Shown piece after piece: positions 34,640-43,371 of a stretch of DNA of 64,000 nucleotides. Location of the stretch: the NCBI RefSeq assembly GCF_000214705.1, contig NC_015573.1:3537387-3601386 (forward strand), given 5' to 3'. Position 1 is the stretch's first letter. The number at the start of each line of letters is the position of its first letter. This DNA comes from Desulfofundulus kuznetsovii DSM 6115 (GTDB taxonomy: Bacteria; Bacillota; Desulfotomaculia; Desulfotomaculales; Desulfovirgulaceae). A program made the position numbers and the translations under genes. The notes beneath the pieces were generated by a model. It saw nothing but the letters and a program-made list of their open reading frames with translations, did not search any database and was not told the DNA's origin.

Positions 34640-34953
34640 TAAATGTTCAGTAGAACCGCTCTGTTAACTACAAAGGCACGGCGTTGTCCAGAGCGAACGA
34701 TTTTGCGGAGCGCCGGTAACAGCACCCGGTGAAGCGAGGTTGCCGGCTCGGCTCTCGAGGACGCCAACGAAACCAGGCGAGAGAAATATAGAAGAACCAC
34801 ATCGGGTAGAAAAAGTTAAACAGCATAAAAACAGTTTCGATGGCAATCCGCAGAGAGCCAGAGCCGGCCCGAAGCGAACTGTGGTGCTGTCGGCGCGGAG
34901 CACATGAGTGAGCGGGACAACGCCGTGCCATAGGTGGGTTGACTGAACATTTA
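34640..34953. mobile_element. MITE-like element with terminal inverted repeats
   Basis: About 314 bp. Outer inverted repeats TAAATGTTCAGT (34640-34651) and ACTGAACATTTA (34942-34953), inner pair GGCACGGCGTTGTCC (34675-34689) and GGACAACGCCGTGCC (34915-34929), both perfect. No transposase gene. ACCGC lies near both ends (34631, 34955) and may be the target duplication. The parent insertion sequence is not in the window. Confidence 0.6.
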
Positions 34954-35215
34954 TACCGCACAAAACCTTAGTTTCACAGCGGCGGCCTTGACTGCCACCC
35001 CGCAGGTGGTTGGATAATTGCACATATCATTCTCCTGGTGCATAATATGAACCTGAAAAAATCCACCGTACGGGTTGCCATAATGCAAAACGGGGCCGGG
35101 CAATGGCGCCCCCCGCAGCGCAGCAAACCACTGCCTTGCGAGGGGCGTCTTTCTTTTTCCGGGTCGGCCCCCAAACGCCAGCCCGTACTGGTATTACCGG
35201 GAGGGTGAAAGTCAA
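34954..35215 (+). promoter_or_regulatory. Leader of the asparagine-synthase gene with U-tract hairpin
   Basis: Candidate promoters: TTGACT near 34992 with GATAAT 19 bp on, and a CATAAT near 35042. A terminator-like hairpin (CGCCCC..CGCA with TGCG..GGGGCG, 35107-35147, then TCTTTCTTTTT) ends about 58 bp before the start codon. As no promoter is visible between hairpin and gene, it may be an attenuator; otherwise it ends the glycosyltransferase operon. Confidence 0.45.
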
Positions 35216-37060
35216 ATGTGCGGAATTACCGGCTGGGTGGACTGGGAAGAGGATCTCACCCGGCAAAAAACCGTACTCGAGGACATGGCGGCAACCCTGG
35301 CCTGCCGCGGGCCCGACGCAGCCGGGGTGTGGCTGTCTCCCCGGGCTGCCCTGGCCCACCGCCGTCTGATCGTGGTTGATCCCGCGGGCGGGGGGCAGCC
35401 CATGATCCGCCGGAAGGGGGAGTACAGGTATATAATTACTTATAACGGTGAACTGTACAACACCCCGGAGCTGCGGGCGGAGCTGGAATCCCGGGGTTAT
35501 CGCTTCCAGGGCCACTCGGACACGGAAGTGTTGCTCACGGCATTTATGGAGTGGGGCAAAGAATGCGTGCCGCGCTTGAACGGTATTTTCGCCTTTGCCA
35601 TCTGGAATGAAGAGGAGCAAAGCCTGTTCATGGCCCGGGACCGGCTGGGAGTAAAACCCCTTTTTTATACCCAAAGGGGTAGCACTTTTATCTTTGGTTC
35701 GGAATTGAAGGCCCTCCTGGCCCACCCGGGCGTGCAACCGGAGGTGGACGCTGAAGGTCTGGCCGAAATCTTTGTTTTGGGCCCCGGACGCACGCCGGGA
35801 CACGGCGTTTTCCGGGGAGTAAAGGAGCTGAGGCCCGGTCACTGCCTGGTTTACAACCGCCGGGGTGTGCACGTTTACCGGTACTGGGCCCTGGAAAGTC
35901 ACCCCCACCCGGACGACCTGGACACCACCGCCGACAAGGTGGGCTGGCTTGTGCAGGATGCGGTGCGGCGGCAGCTGGTGGCCGATGTGCCCGTCTGCAC
36001 CCTGCTTTCCGGCGGCCTCGACTCCAGCGCCATTTCGGCCTTTGCCGCGGCCGCCTTCCAGCAAAACTGTACCGGGCCACTGCGTACCTTTTCGGTGGAC
36101 TATATGGATAACGACCGTTACTTCCGGCCCAATCAATTCGAGCCCGATGCCGATGCCCGGTGGGTAAATCGGGTGTCGCACTTCCTGGGCACCCACCACC
36201 GGACCGTGTTGGTCGACGCGCCACAGCTGGTGGAGGCGCTAAGCGCTGCCGTGCGGGCCCGGGATTTGCCCGGTATGGCCGATGTGGACGCTTCCCTTCT
36301 GCTCTTCTGCCGGGAGGTCAAAAAAGAAGCCACCGTGGCCCTGTCAGGCGAGTGCGCCGACGAAATTTTCGGCGGCTATCCCTGGTTCCGGAGGGAGGAT
36401 GCCCTGGCCGCCCAAACCTTTCCCTGGGCGCTTGATACTGGAGGGCGGACCCGTTTGTTGTCGCCGGAACTGCTGGCCATGATCCGGCCGGAGGAATATG
36501 TGGCGCAGCGCTACCGGGACACCCTGGCCGAAGTACCGCGCCTTAGGGGGGAAAATCCCCGGGAAGCACGCATGCGTGAAATGTTCTACCTGAATCTCAA
36601 CTGGTTCATGGCCACGCTCCTGGACCGCAAGGACCGCATGAGCATGGCCACGGGACTGGAAGTGCGGGTGCCTTTTTGCGACCACCGCCTGGTGGAATAC
36701 GCCTGGAACATCCCCTGGGAGATGAAATGCTGCGGGGGGATGGAAAAGGGTATCTTGCGCCGGGCGCTGGCGGAGGTGCTGCCCCAGGAGGTGCTCCTGG
36801 GGCGCAAGAGCCCTTACCCCAAAACCCATCACCCGGCCTATTTCGCGGCCGTGCGCCGGTGGCTCCTGGATATTCTGGACGACGCCGCCTCCCCCCTGTT
36901 GCCCTTTATCAACGTTGAGGCCGTGCGCCAGTTTGCCCGGCTGGATGCGCCGGCCATGAACAGGCCCTGGTACGGCCAGCTGATGCGCGGGCCGCAGCTC
37001 CTGGCCTACCTCATTCAGGTTGACACCTGGCTCAGGGAGTACCGGGTGGTGGTAAGGTAG
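35216..37060 (+). CDS. asnB: Glutamine-dependent asparagine synthase-type amidotransferase
   Basis: 614 residues. N-terminal Ntn glutaminase with nucleophile Cys2 (MCGITGWVDW), ligands in RGPDAAGVW and YNGELYN, and GHSDTEVLL; C-terminal synthetase with PP-loop LLSGGLDSSAISAFAA near 263 and SGECADEIFGGYPWF. The length and motifs fit asparagine synthase (hydrolysing ATP and glutamine). Such genes also occur in surface-glycan clusters, where they amidate a sugar acid or peptide, so asparagine synthesis is likely but not certain. GGGAGGGTGA site before the ATG. Confidence 0.9.
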   Translation: MCGITGWVDWEEDLTRQKTVLEDMAATLACRGPDAAGVWLSPRAALAHRRLIVVDPAGGGQPMIRRKGEYRYIITYNGELYNTPELRAELESRGYRFQGHSDTEVLLTAFMEWGKECVPRLNGIFAFAIWNEEEQSLFMARDRLGVKPLFYTQRGSTFIFGSELKALLAHPGVQPEVDAEGLAEIFVLGPGRTPGHGVFRGVKELRPGHCLVYNRRGVHVYRYWALESHPHPDDLDTTADKVGWLVQDAVRRQLVADVPVCTLLSGGLDSSAISAFAAAAFQQNCTGPLRTFSVDYMDNDRYFRPNQFEPDADARWVNRVSHFLGTHHRTVLVDAPQLVEALSAAVRARDLPGMADVDASLLLFCREVKKEATVALSGECADEIFGGYPWFRREDALAAQTFPWALDTGGRTRLLSPELLAMIRPEEYVAQRYRDTLAEVPRLRGENPREARMREMFYLNLNWFMATLLDRKDRMSMATGLEVRVPFCDHRLVEYAWNIPWEMKCCGGMEKGILRRALAEVLPQEVLLGRKSPYPKTHHPAYFAAVRRWLLDILDDAASPLLPFINVEAVRQFARLDAPAMNRPWYGQLMRGPQLLAYLIQVDTWLREYRVVVR

Positions 37061-37112
37061 CTATTGTAAAGTCACAGTCGCGGAGATATTCGCGCGGCAA
37101 CGGCAAAAACTT

Positions 37113-37139
37113 AAGCCCCGTGCTTTGTTCACGGGGCTT
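37113..37139. terminator. Terminator between asnB and tRNA-Glu
   Basis: Stem GCCCCGTG/CACGGGGC, followed by TTTAT on plus and, on minus, AAG then TTTTT. It can serve asnB and the tRNA operon, which converge here. Confidence 0.7.
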
Positions 37140-37146
37140 TATAAAA

Positions 37147-37222
37147 TGGTGACCCCAGCGGGATTCGAACCCGCGTTACCGCCGTGAAAGGGCGGTGTCT
37201 TAGGCCGCTTGACCATGGGGCC
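37147..37222 (-). tRNA. tRNA-Glu(TTC)
   Basis: 76 nt with encoded CCA. Acceptor GGCCCCA/TGGGGTC, anticodon loop CTTTCAC (anticodon TTC) closed by CCGCC/GGCGG, T loop TTCGAAT. One base from tRNA-Lys, which is transcribed first. Confidence 0.95.
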
Positions 37223-37223
37223 A

Positions 37224-37299
37224 TGGTGAGCCATGGTGGACTCGAACCACCGACACCCTGATTAAAAGTCAGGTGCTCTACCAGCTGAGCTAATGGCTC
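37224..37299 (-). tRNA. tRNA-Lys(TTT)
   Basis: 76 nt with encoded CCA. Acceptor GAGCCAT/ATGGCTC, D stem GCTC/GAGC, anticodon loop CTTTTAA (anticodon TTT), T loop TTCGAGT. First tRNA of a two-gene operon. Confidence 0.95.
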
Positions 37300-37320
37300 A
37301 CAAGAACATTACCGGTTGAT

Positions 37321-37350
37321 ATAATACTATAGATGGAGGACCGGTGTCAA
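37321..37350 (-). promoter_or_regulatory. Promoter of the tRNA-Lys/Glu operon
   Basis: Minus-strand TTGACA, 18-bp spacer, TATTAT, ending 21 bp before tRNA-Lys. Confidence 0.7.
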
Positions 37351-37436
37351 CACAAAATTTTATGGTTGCTTGTTGCAATGGCCGGAGTGTCTTCAAAAAG
37401 TTTTAGCGATTTAAAGGTGGCGATTTTTCCATGTTA

Positions 37437-37480
37437 TGAGGCCGGCGGTGACGTTAACGCATCGCCGGCCTCATATTTTT
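37437..37480 (+). terminator. GC-rich hairpin with T-tract downstream of purA
   Basis: Perfect 11-bp stem TGAGGCCGGCG/CGCCGGCCTCA, followed on plus by TATTTTT. It lies 17 bp beyond the purA stop (purA is on minus), where it lacks a U-tract in the purA direction; it may still protect the purA transcript end. Confidence 0.5.
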
Positions 37481-37496
37481 CACCAGCAAAGGGAAA

Positions 37497-38780
37497 TTAG
37501 AATACCTCCCGGGTAATAATGGTTTCCTCCCGCCCGGGACCGACGCCAATAATGGCTATGGGAACGCCCACCAGCTCGCTGATGCGCTCCAGGTACCGCC
37601 GGGCACTGGCGGGCAGGTCCTCATAACGCCGGGCCCGGCTGATGTCTTCCTGCCAGCCGGGCCACTCCTCGTAAACCGGCTCGCAGGCCGCCAGCACTTT
37701 GAGGGTGGCCGGAAACTCGGTTAAGATTTCCCCCTTGTAGCGGTAGGCAGTGCACAGGCGGATGGTCTCCAAACCGGTAAGTACGTCCAGCTTGGTGATG
37801 GCCAGGTACTCCAGGCCGTTGATCCGCACCGCATAACGGGCCACCACGGCGTCAAACCAGCCGCAGCGGCGCGGCCGTCCGGTGGTGGTGCCAAATTCCC
37901 CACCCCGGGTGCGGATATGGTCCCCCAGGGCATCTTTTAGCTCTGTGGGGAAGGGGCCTTCACCCACCCTGGTGACATAGGCCTTGGCCACACCCATCAC
38001 CCGGTCAATGCGGGTGGGACCAATGCCCGCACCGGTACAGGCACCGGCGGCCACGGGATGGGACGAGGTTACGTAGGGGTAAGTACCGTGATCCACGTCC
38101 AGGAGGGTCCCCTGGGCACCTTCAAAAAGGACCTTCTTGCCCTGCTCAATGGCTTCGTTCACGATGACGGACACATCGGCCACGAAAGGTTTCAACCTGC
38201 GGCCATAGCTTAAATAGGTGGGCAAAATGTCCTCCAGCTTAAATTCCTTGCTATGGTAAATCTCCCGGAAGAGCTGGTTCTTGTTTTCGAGATTCCGTTC
38301 CAGCAGGCCCGGAAATTCTTCCTCATCCACCAGCTCGGCCATGCGAATGCCCACCCGGGCAATCTTATCGGTGTAAGCCGGACCGATGCCCCGGCAGGTG
38401 GTGCCGATGCGCCATGCGCCCTTTCTTTCTTCCTCGCACTGGTCCTGCCGCCGGTGGTAGGGGAGAATGACATGGGCACGGGGACTGATGCGCAGGTTGG
38501 CCGTGGAAATCCCCCGGGCGGCCAGGTTATCGAGCTCGTTCAGGAGGACCTCGGGATCAACCACCACACCGTTTCCAATCAAGCACAGTTTATCGGGGTA
38601 CAGGATGCCCGAAGGAACCAGATGCAGCTTGAACTGCTGACCCGCCACAACCACCGTGTGGCCGGCGTTGTTGCCGCCCTGGTAACGCACAATGAGGTCG
38701 GCCTTTTCAGCCAGAAAGTCCGTAATTTTTCCCTTCCCCTCGTCTCCCCACTGGGCACCCACCAGCACTAGCGTTGACAT
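37497..38780 (-). CDS. purA: Adenylosuccinate synthetase
   Basis: 427 residues, full length. It joins IMP and aspartate with GTP in the first step from IMP to AMP. GTP-binding loop [17 protein letters not shown] (8-24), IMP-site segments [10 protein letters not shown] and [14 protein letters not shown], and [12 protein letters not shown] are all present. GGGGGG lies upstream of the ATG, and the FAD-oxidoreductase stop is three bases before the start, so both are on one transcript. Confidence 0.97.
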   Translation of the reverse strand: MSTLVLVGAQWGDEGKGKITDFLAEKADLIVRYQGGNNAGHTVVVAGQQFKLHLVPSGILYPDKLCLIGNGVVVDPEVLLNELDNLAARGISTANLRISPRAHVILPYHRRQDQCEEERKGAWRIGTTCRGIGPAYTDKIARVGIRMAELVDEEEFPGLLERNLENKNQLFREIYHSKEFKLEDILPTYLSYGRRLKPFVADVSVIVNEAIEQGKKVLFEGAQGTLLDVDHGTYPYVTSSHPVAAGACTGAGIGPTRIDRVMGVAKAYVTRVGEGPFPTELKDALGDHIRTRGGEFGTTTGRPRRCGWFDAVVARYAVRINGLEYLAITKLDVLTGLETIRLCTAYRYKGEILTEFPATLKVLAACEPVYEEWPGWQEDISRARRYEDLPASARRYLERISELVGVPIAIIGVGPGREETIITREVF

Positions 38781-38783
38781 GCT

Positions 38784-40181
38784 CTATCTATCCCCCCACT
38801 TTTTCAGGATCTCCCGCGCCGCCACAATCCCGGACACCGACGCCTGGGCCAGACCCCTGGTTACTCCCGCCCCGTCTCCGGCGGCAAAGAGATTTTGTAC
38901 CTGGGTTTCCAGGCCCCGGGTCAGGGCCAGGCGGGAAGAATAAAATTTCACTTCCACCCCGTAAAGGAGGGTGTAACGGGAATAGATTCCCGGCGCGACT
39001 TCGTCCATGGCTCTCAACATTTCCACAATGGCCACCAGATGCCGGTAAGGGAAAACCAGGCTCAGGTCTCCCGGCGTGGCCTTGGTCAGGGTGGGAACGG
39101 TGAGGCACTTGCGCATCCTTTCTTCCGTGCTCCGCCTCCCGGCCAGGAGGTCGCCCAGCCGCTGGACGATAACCCCGCCGCCCAGCAGGTTGGCCAGGCT
39201 GGCAATATACTTGCCGTAGGCAATGGGCTCTTTAAAGGGCTCGGTGAAGGTTTTGCTGACCAGAACCGCAAAGTTGGTATTGCCGGTTTTACGGTAGGCA
39301 TGGGTGTGGCCGTTGACGGTAACCAGGCCGTCGTTATTCTCCATGACCACCTCACCGTAGGGGTTCATACAAAAGGTGCGCACTTTATCGTCAAAGGCCC
39401 GGGAATAATAGATAAACTTGGCTTCATAGAAGACCCGGGTCAGGGGTTCCATCACCGGCGCCGGCACTTCCACCCGCACGCCGATATCCACCGGGTTGAC
39501 CACCGTGGTCAGTCCCAGCATCTGGGCCTGCCGGGCCAGCCACTCGGCCCCTTCCCGGCCGGGGGCTAGAATCACATGGCGGCCGTAAATGATTTCTCCC
39601 CCGGTGGTAATTATGCCCCGTACTTGATTATTTTCTGCCAGGACGGATTCCACCGGACAGGAGGTGCGGATTTCCACCCCCGCGGCCAGCAGGTATTGTT
39701 TCATGCGAGCCAGAATCTCCTGGCATCGGCCGGTACCCAGGTGGCGAATGGCTACGGGGATCAGCTTGAGTTCCGCCTGGGCGGCCCGGTGCTGGAACTC
39801 CTCGATGGCTTCCGCATGCTCCAGGCCGTAGACCATTTCCGGCGCCCCAAATTCCCGGTAGATTCTATCCACATAGTCAATCAGCTCGCCAAGAGCTTCT
39901 TCCCCGATATACTGCTCCAGGCTGCCCCCAATTTCGGTGGACAGGGTCAGCTTGCCGTCGCTGAAGGCTCCGGCGCCACCCCAGCCGCAGATGGTGGAGC
40001 AGGGGTTGCAGTGAAAACAGGCGTTATTCTTTTCTCTGGAGGGACATTTGCGCTCTTCCAAATCCCGCCCTTTTTCCAGCATAAGGATTTTTAAGCCGCC
40101 TTTTTGCCTGACCAGCTCCAGGGCAGTAAAAATGCCGGCGGGACCTGCACCGACAATTATCACGTCGTAAACCTGTTCCAT
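38784..40181 (-). CDS. FAD-dependent oxidoreductase (COG2509-like)
   Basis: 465 residues from the ATG at 40181, chosen because GGGGGG lies six bases upstream; an ATG two codons earlier abuts that site. Rossmann FAD site YDVIIVGAGPAGIFTALELV at the start, followed by a cysteine-rich patch NNACFHCNPCSTICGWGGAG near 55-75 that may bind metal or a redox centre, and AAGDGAGVTRGLAQASVSG near the end as second FAD contact. It belongs to the uncharacterised FAD-dependent dehydrogenase family common next to purA in Firmicutes. Substrate unknown. Confidence 0.8.
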   Translation of the reverse strand: MEQVYDVIIVGAGPAGIFTALELVRQKGGLKILMLEKGRDLEERKCPSREKNNACFHCNPCSTICGWGGAGAFSDGKLTLSTEIGGSLEQYIGEEALGELIDYVDRIYREFGAPEMVYGLEHAEAIEEFQHRAAQAELKLIPVAIRHLGTGRCQEILARMKQYLLAAGVEIRTSCPVESVLAENNQVRGIITTGGEIIYGRHVILAPGREGAEWLARQAQMLGLTTVVNPVDIGVRVEVPAPVMEPLTRVFYEAKFIYYSRAFDDKVRTFCMNPYGEVVMENNDGLVTVNGHTHAYRKTGNTNFAVLVSKTFTEPFKEPIAYGKYIASLANLLGGGVIVQRLGDLLAGRRSTEERMRKCLTVPTLTKATPGDLSLVFPYRHLVAIVEMLRAMDEVAPGIYSRYTLLYGVEVKFYSSRLALTRGLETQVQNLFAAGDGAGVTRGLAQASVSGIVAAREILKKWGDR

Positions 40182-40204
40182 TTTCATCCCCCCTTGCGCA
40201 AACC

Positions 40205-40261
40205 CCCGGGCATGTTCGTTTTTTCACCATTCAGAACATAAAAAGAACCCAAATGCCCGGG
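40205..40261 (-). promoter_or_regulatory. Leader hairpin before the FAD oxidoreductase and purA
   Basis: Perfect 9-bp stem CCCGGGCAT/ATGCCCGGG closing a 39-nt loop that itself holds ATGTTC/GAACAT. It lies between the promoter and the first gene. No purine-riboswitch core is recognised. Confidence 0.35.
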
Positions 40262-40281
40262 CCATCATGCCAAACACGTTG

Positions 40282-40310
40282 ATTTTAGCAAAGTAACAGG
40301 GGTATGTCAA
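40282..40310 (-). promoter_or_regulatory. SigA promoter of the FAD oxidoreductase-purA operon
   Basis: Minus-strand TTGACA, 17-bp spacer, TAAAAT. About 100 bp upstream of the start codon. Confidence 0.75.
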
Positions 40311-40618
40311 GAGAAACTCCCTTTATTTGTCAATGGACAGTGAAACTCTCTTTATTAAACTTTAAACTGGAACCGCTAGAAACCCCGGTGCTTATCCGCC
40401 ATTATTTTATCACATTAAACTTGAAAAAGAAATGCCAGCGCCCGGGATACACGCATCTGTTTTCTGCCTCCCGGCACTGGACCGCACCCAGTTCACGGAA
40501 GTGACGCAGTGGTGGGTATTTTCCGCTCAACGATAGTTCCCCGGTTATCACCAGCGAAGATGACAGGGACCTGGGTAAAGGGAACCGCCAAAAACCCTTT
40601 TACAACCGGAACACCTTG
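40311..40618. other. Gap downstream of dnaB
   Basis: No gene seen. GAAACTC(C/T)CTTTATT occurs twice, at about 40312 and 40341. No clear terminator for dnaB is visible. Confidence 0.4.
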
Positions 40619-43249
40619 CTATTCAGGCCCTCCCGGTACTTCCTCTTTAGCCAGGTTCATGAACCTGGTGAATTCTTTCAAGAAAGCCAGCTCCACCAGC
40701 CCCGTGGGGCCGTTTCTCTGTTTGGCCACAATAATTTCCGCTATGCCCCGCTTTTCCGTATCGGGCCGGTAGTACTCATCCCGGTAAATAAACATGACCA
40801 CATCCGCATCCTGCTCGAGAGAATTATGCACTATGATATCGGCCGCAACAAAATTGTGGTGCCCTGGAACCTCAAGGTCATATACCTCTTCAATACCATC
40901 GGGCTCAATGCTTACCACTCGATCCCAGAAAACATCACTTTGGCTAAGACGTATTAGAGGCTCGCTCTGAACAATCTGGCCCACTCGGAAGGCACGGGTT
41001 CGGCTGAGATTACTCTTGTAAAGAGTTGAACCGCAGTACTGAACCCCCAGCGCGGCCTGCATTGCTCTTTGACTAAGTCCAATTAACTGTCGCGCGGGCT
41101 CGACTATGGAGTACCATACTGTTGCCGGAATAACGTCCTTATTCGTAATGTGGTCTCGCTCGGAATAGAAATCCAAAATCTCTTGAAGGCGTGATTTCTT
41201 GGCTTCTAAACATCCTATTTGTTGTATAAAACACATAATATCAGGTTTTCCACTGATTACTACATGCCATTGGTCACGTCCTTTGCCCGGTTGGGGTACT
41301 CGGTTTACTCTTGCCACTATCCCAAAGCGCGTAAGCAGGTGCTGAATATCTAGCGCCATTTGCTTGCTGCTAGTAGCATAAGAAATAATAGCGCGTGGTT
41401 TCTTACGACCAAATACCCCAAGCGTACCATCAGTAACCCATAAATGTCGAAGGAAGTGGGCGATGATCTCTGGTGGCTGCGCGAATAATTTCTTCGGAAC
41501 CCGTTTTTCATAGGATCGGTAACCCCAAACTCCCAGGCTATCCATCCATTGCGCCACCGGGTTCCGCGTTCCATGGGTTAGTTGAGTAGTAGAAGCTAAA
41601 AAAACCTGCCACCAATCACGCTGCCTCTCTACACGCGGAAATACCTTTTCTTTAAATAAATCATTAATTAAGTCCACAACAATTTCTGCTAATTGGCGGT
41701 CCTTAGTTGTATATTGTATTGCATGGCGAGGCAGTGTACACCCGTCCCCAAGCAAGTGGCCGAGGAGCGCGGCTTCAGAAGCGCTCATGGAGGGATCGGC
41801 TACTGACAAGCCTTCCAGCGACCTGGGTAATGCAATGAACTCTCCTGACTGTAGCTCACCTAAGCATTTCCATCCTTCTAAAGTGCGGAATTTGTGGTTT
41901 GCCGTAGCGCGCACTTCGCGACCCAGCTGGGTACAAAGTCGAAATATAGGTTTCACCCCTGTACACCACACCTTGCTAACCGCGGCAGGCTCTAATTTCC
42001 ATGTTATTTCATTAAGTGCCATAACCTTTATAGGCTGCTTCTCCCGAACTAAATCCTTGATTGGAACCCGGTGTCCACTGGCTAATTGCACCAGTGTTTC
42101 ACCGGCCAGGCAGCCACTTTCCCGCAAATCGGACATGATCGGCCTTTTGTCCTGCCGCTGCTCCACCGACCGGCTGAGCTGGGCCAGGGCCAGTACGGGC
42201 ACGTTCAGGTCCTTGGCTACCCCTTTCAAGGAGCGGGAGATTTCCGCGATCTCCTGCTGGCGGTTTTCCGCCCGGCGGCTGCCCTGCATCAACTGCAGGT
42301 AGTCAACCAGGATCAGCCCCAGGCCCTTTTCTGCCTGCAGCCGGCGGGCTTTGGCCCGCAGCTGGCGGGGTGAAAGGATGGCTGTGTCGTCTATGTACAG
42401 GGGGGCTTTGGCCAGGCGGGCCGCCGCCTTGGTAAGGCGTGCCCAGTCCTCCGTGGACAAATAGCCGCTGCGCACCTTTTGCTGGTCCACCATGGCCTCG
42501 GCACAAAGCATCCGCTGCACCAGCTGGGCCCGGGACATCTCCAGGCTAAAGACGGCCACCGGTACCTGGTGCTGCAGGGCCACCTGGTGGGCGATGGTGA
42601 GGCCCAGGCTGGTTTTGCCCATGGCCGGCCGGCCGGCTATGATGATCAGGTCCCCGGGCTGGAAGCCGCAGAGCAACCGGTCCAGGTCGGTAAACCCACT
42701 GGCGATGCCGCTGATCGTTCCCTTGTTGCGGTAACGCTCTTCGATGTACTCGAAAATTTGCTGCAGTATTTCTTTTATGGAAACAAACAGGCCGGTGGAA
42801 CGGCGGGCCGCCAGTTCCAGGATCATTCTTTCAGCCTCGTCCATGAGCCGTTCCACATCTTCGCTGCCCTCATAGCCCAGACCCGCGATTCTCTCGGCCA
42901 CTTCTATCAACTGGCGCAGGATGGCCTTTTCCTCGACAATGCGGGCATAATACTCAACATTGGCCGCGGTGGGCACGACGTTGACCAGGGAGGCCACATA
43001 GGTAACCCCGCCGATGAGTTCCAGGAGCTTTTTCTCCTGCAGGTAGTTGGTCACGGTAAGCAGGTCCACCGGCTCGCCCGCTTCATCCAGGGCGAGAATG
43101 GCCTCATATATTTTCCGGTGAGCCTCCAGGTAAAAATCCTCGGGCTTGAGCAACCGGGCCACCCGGGGTATGGCTTCCCGGTCCAGAAACAGCGCCCCCA
43201 GCACTGATTGTTCCGCATCTATGTTTTGCGGCGGTTTTTTTTCACTCAC
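40619..43249 (-). CDS. dnaB: Replicative DNA helicase DnaB with an intein
   Basis: 876 codons that become a 446-residue helicase after protein splicing. N-terminal DnaB domain 1-~105 (PPQNIDAEQSVLGALFLD), then RecA-like ATPase with Walker A GRPAMGKTS (206-214) and Walker B LGLILVDYLQL (310-320). The intein lies at residues 380-809, between SDLRESG and SLEQDADVVMFIYRDEYY, so it interrupts the conserved ATPase C-terminal motif and the protein can work only after splicing. GTG start. The C-extein (810-876) completes the fold. Hexameric ring helicase of the fork, located as usual near oriC. Confidence 0.95.
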   Translation of the reverse strand: MSEKKPPQNIDAEQSVLGALFLDREAIPRVARLLKPEDFYLEAHRKIYEAILALDEAGEPVDLLTVTNYLQEKKLLELIGGVTYVASLVNVVPTAANVEYYARIVEEKAILRQLIEVAERIAGLGYEGSEDVERLMDEAERMILELAARRSTGLFVSIKEILQQIFEYIEERYRNKGTISGIASGFTDLDRLLCGFQPGDLIIIAGRPAMGKTSLGLTIAHQVALQHQVPVAVFSLEMSRAQLVQRMLCAEAMVDQQKVRSGYLSTEDWARLTKAAARLAKAPLYIDDTAILSPRQLRAKARRLQAEKGLGLILVDYLQLMQGSRRAENRQQEIAEISRSLKGVAKDLNVPVLALAQLSRSVEQRQDKRPIMSDLRESGCLAGETLVQLASGHRVPIKDLVREKQPIKVMALNEITWKLEPAAVSKVWCTGVKPIFRLCTQLGREVRATANHKFRTLEGWKCLGELQSGEFIALPRSLEGLSVADPSMSASEAALLGHLLGDGCTLPRHAIQYTTKDRQLAEIVVDLINDLFKEKVFPRVERQRDWWQVFLASTTQLTHGTRNPVAQWMDSLGVWGYRSYEKRVPKKLFAQPPEIIAHFLRHLWVTDGTLGVFGRKKPRAIISYATSSKQMALDIQHLLTRFGIVARVNRVPQPGKGRDQWHVVISGKPDIMCFIQQIGCLEAKKSRLQEILDFYSERDHITNKDVIPATVWYSIVEPARQLIGLSQRAMQAALGVQYCGSTLYKSNLSRTRAFRVGQIVQSEPLIRLSQSDVFWDRVVSIEPDGIEEVYDLEVPGHHNFVAADIIVHNSLEQDADVVMFIYRDEYYRPDTEKRGIAEIIVAKQRNGPTGLVELAFLKEFTRFMNLAKEEVPGGPE
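40823..42112 (-). other. DnaB intein with LAGLIDADG homing endonuclease
   Basis: 430 residues, from Cys380 (CLAGETLVQL, splicing block A) to His808-Asn809 (IIVHN), with Ser810 as +1 residue. Block B GREVRATANHKFRT has the T-x-x-H pattern and block F reads VYDLEVPGHHNFVA, so splicing residues are complete. The central endonuclease has two dodecapeptides, AALLGHLLGDG (493-503) and HFLRHLWVTDGTLG (598-611), with both acidic residues kept, so homing may be active. Confidence 0.92.
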
Positions 43250-43371
43250 AGTCCTTCACCTGTCCGCTCGATAAGCAAATTAAAAAGACGTGGGGGAAAT
43301 TACCCGGGCGGCAGTCTTTTAAGCCGCTCCTTTGACGTCTACTGCCGCCCTTGTCAACTGGCTATCTGGTG

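Noticed and set aside
35216..37060. Calling the amidotransferase a glycan-specific enzyme
   Set aside because: Its motifs fit ordinary asparagine synthase; only the neighbourhood suggests otherwise.
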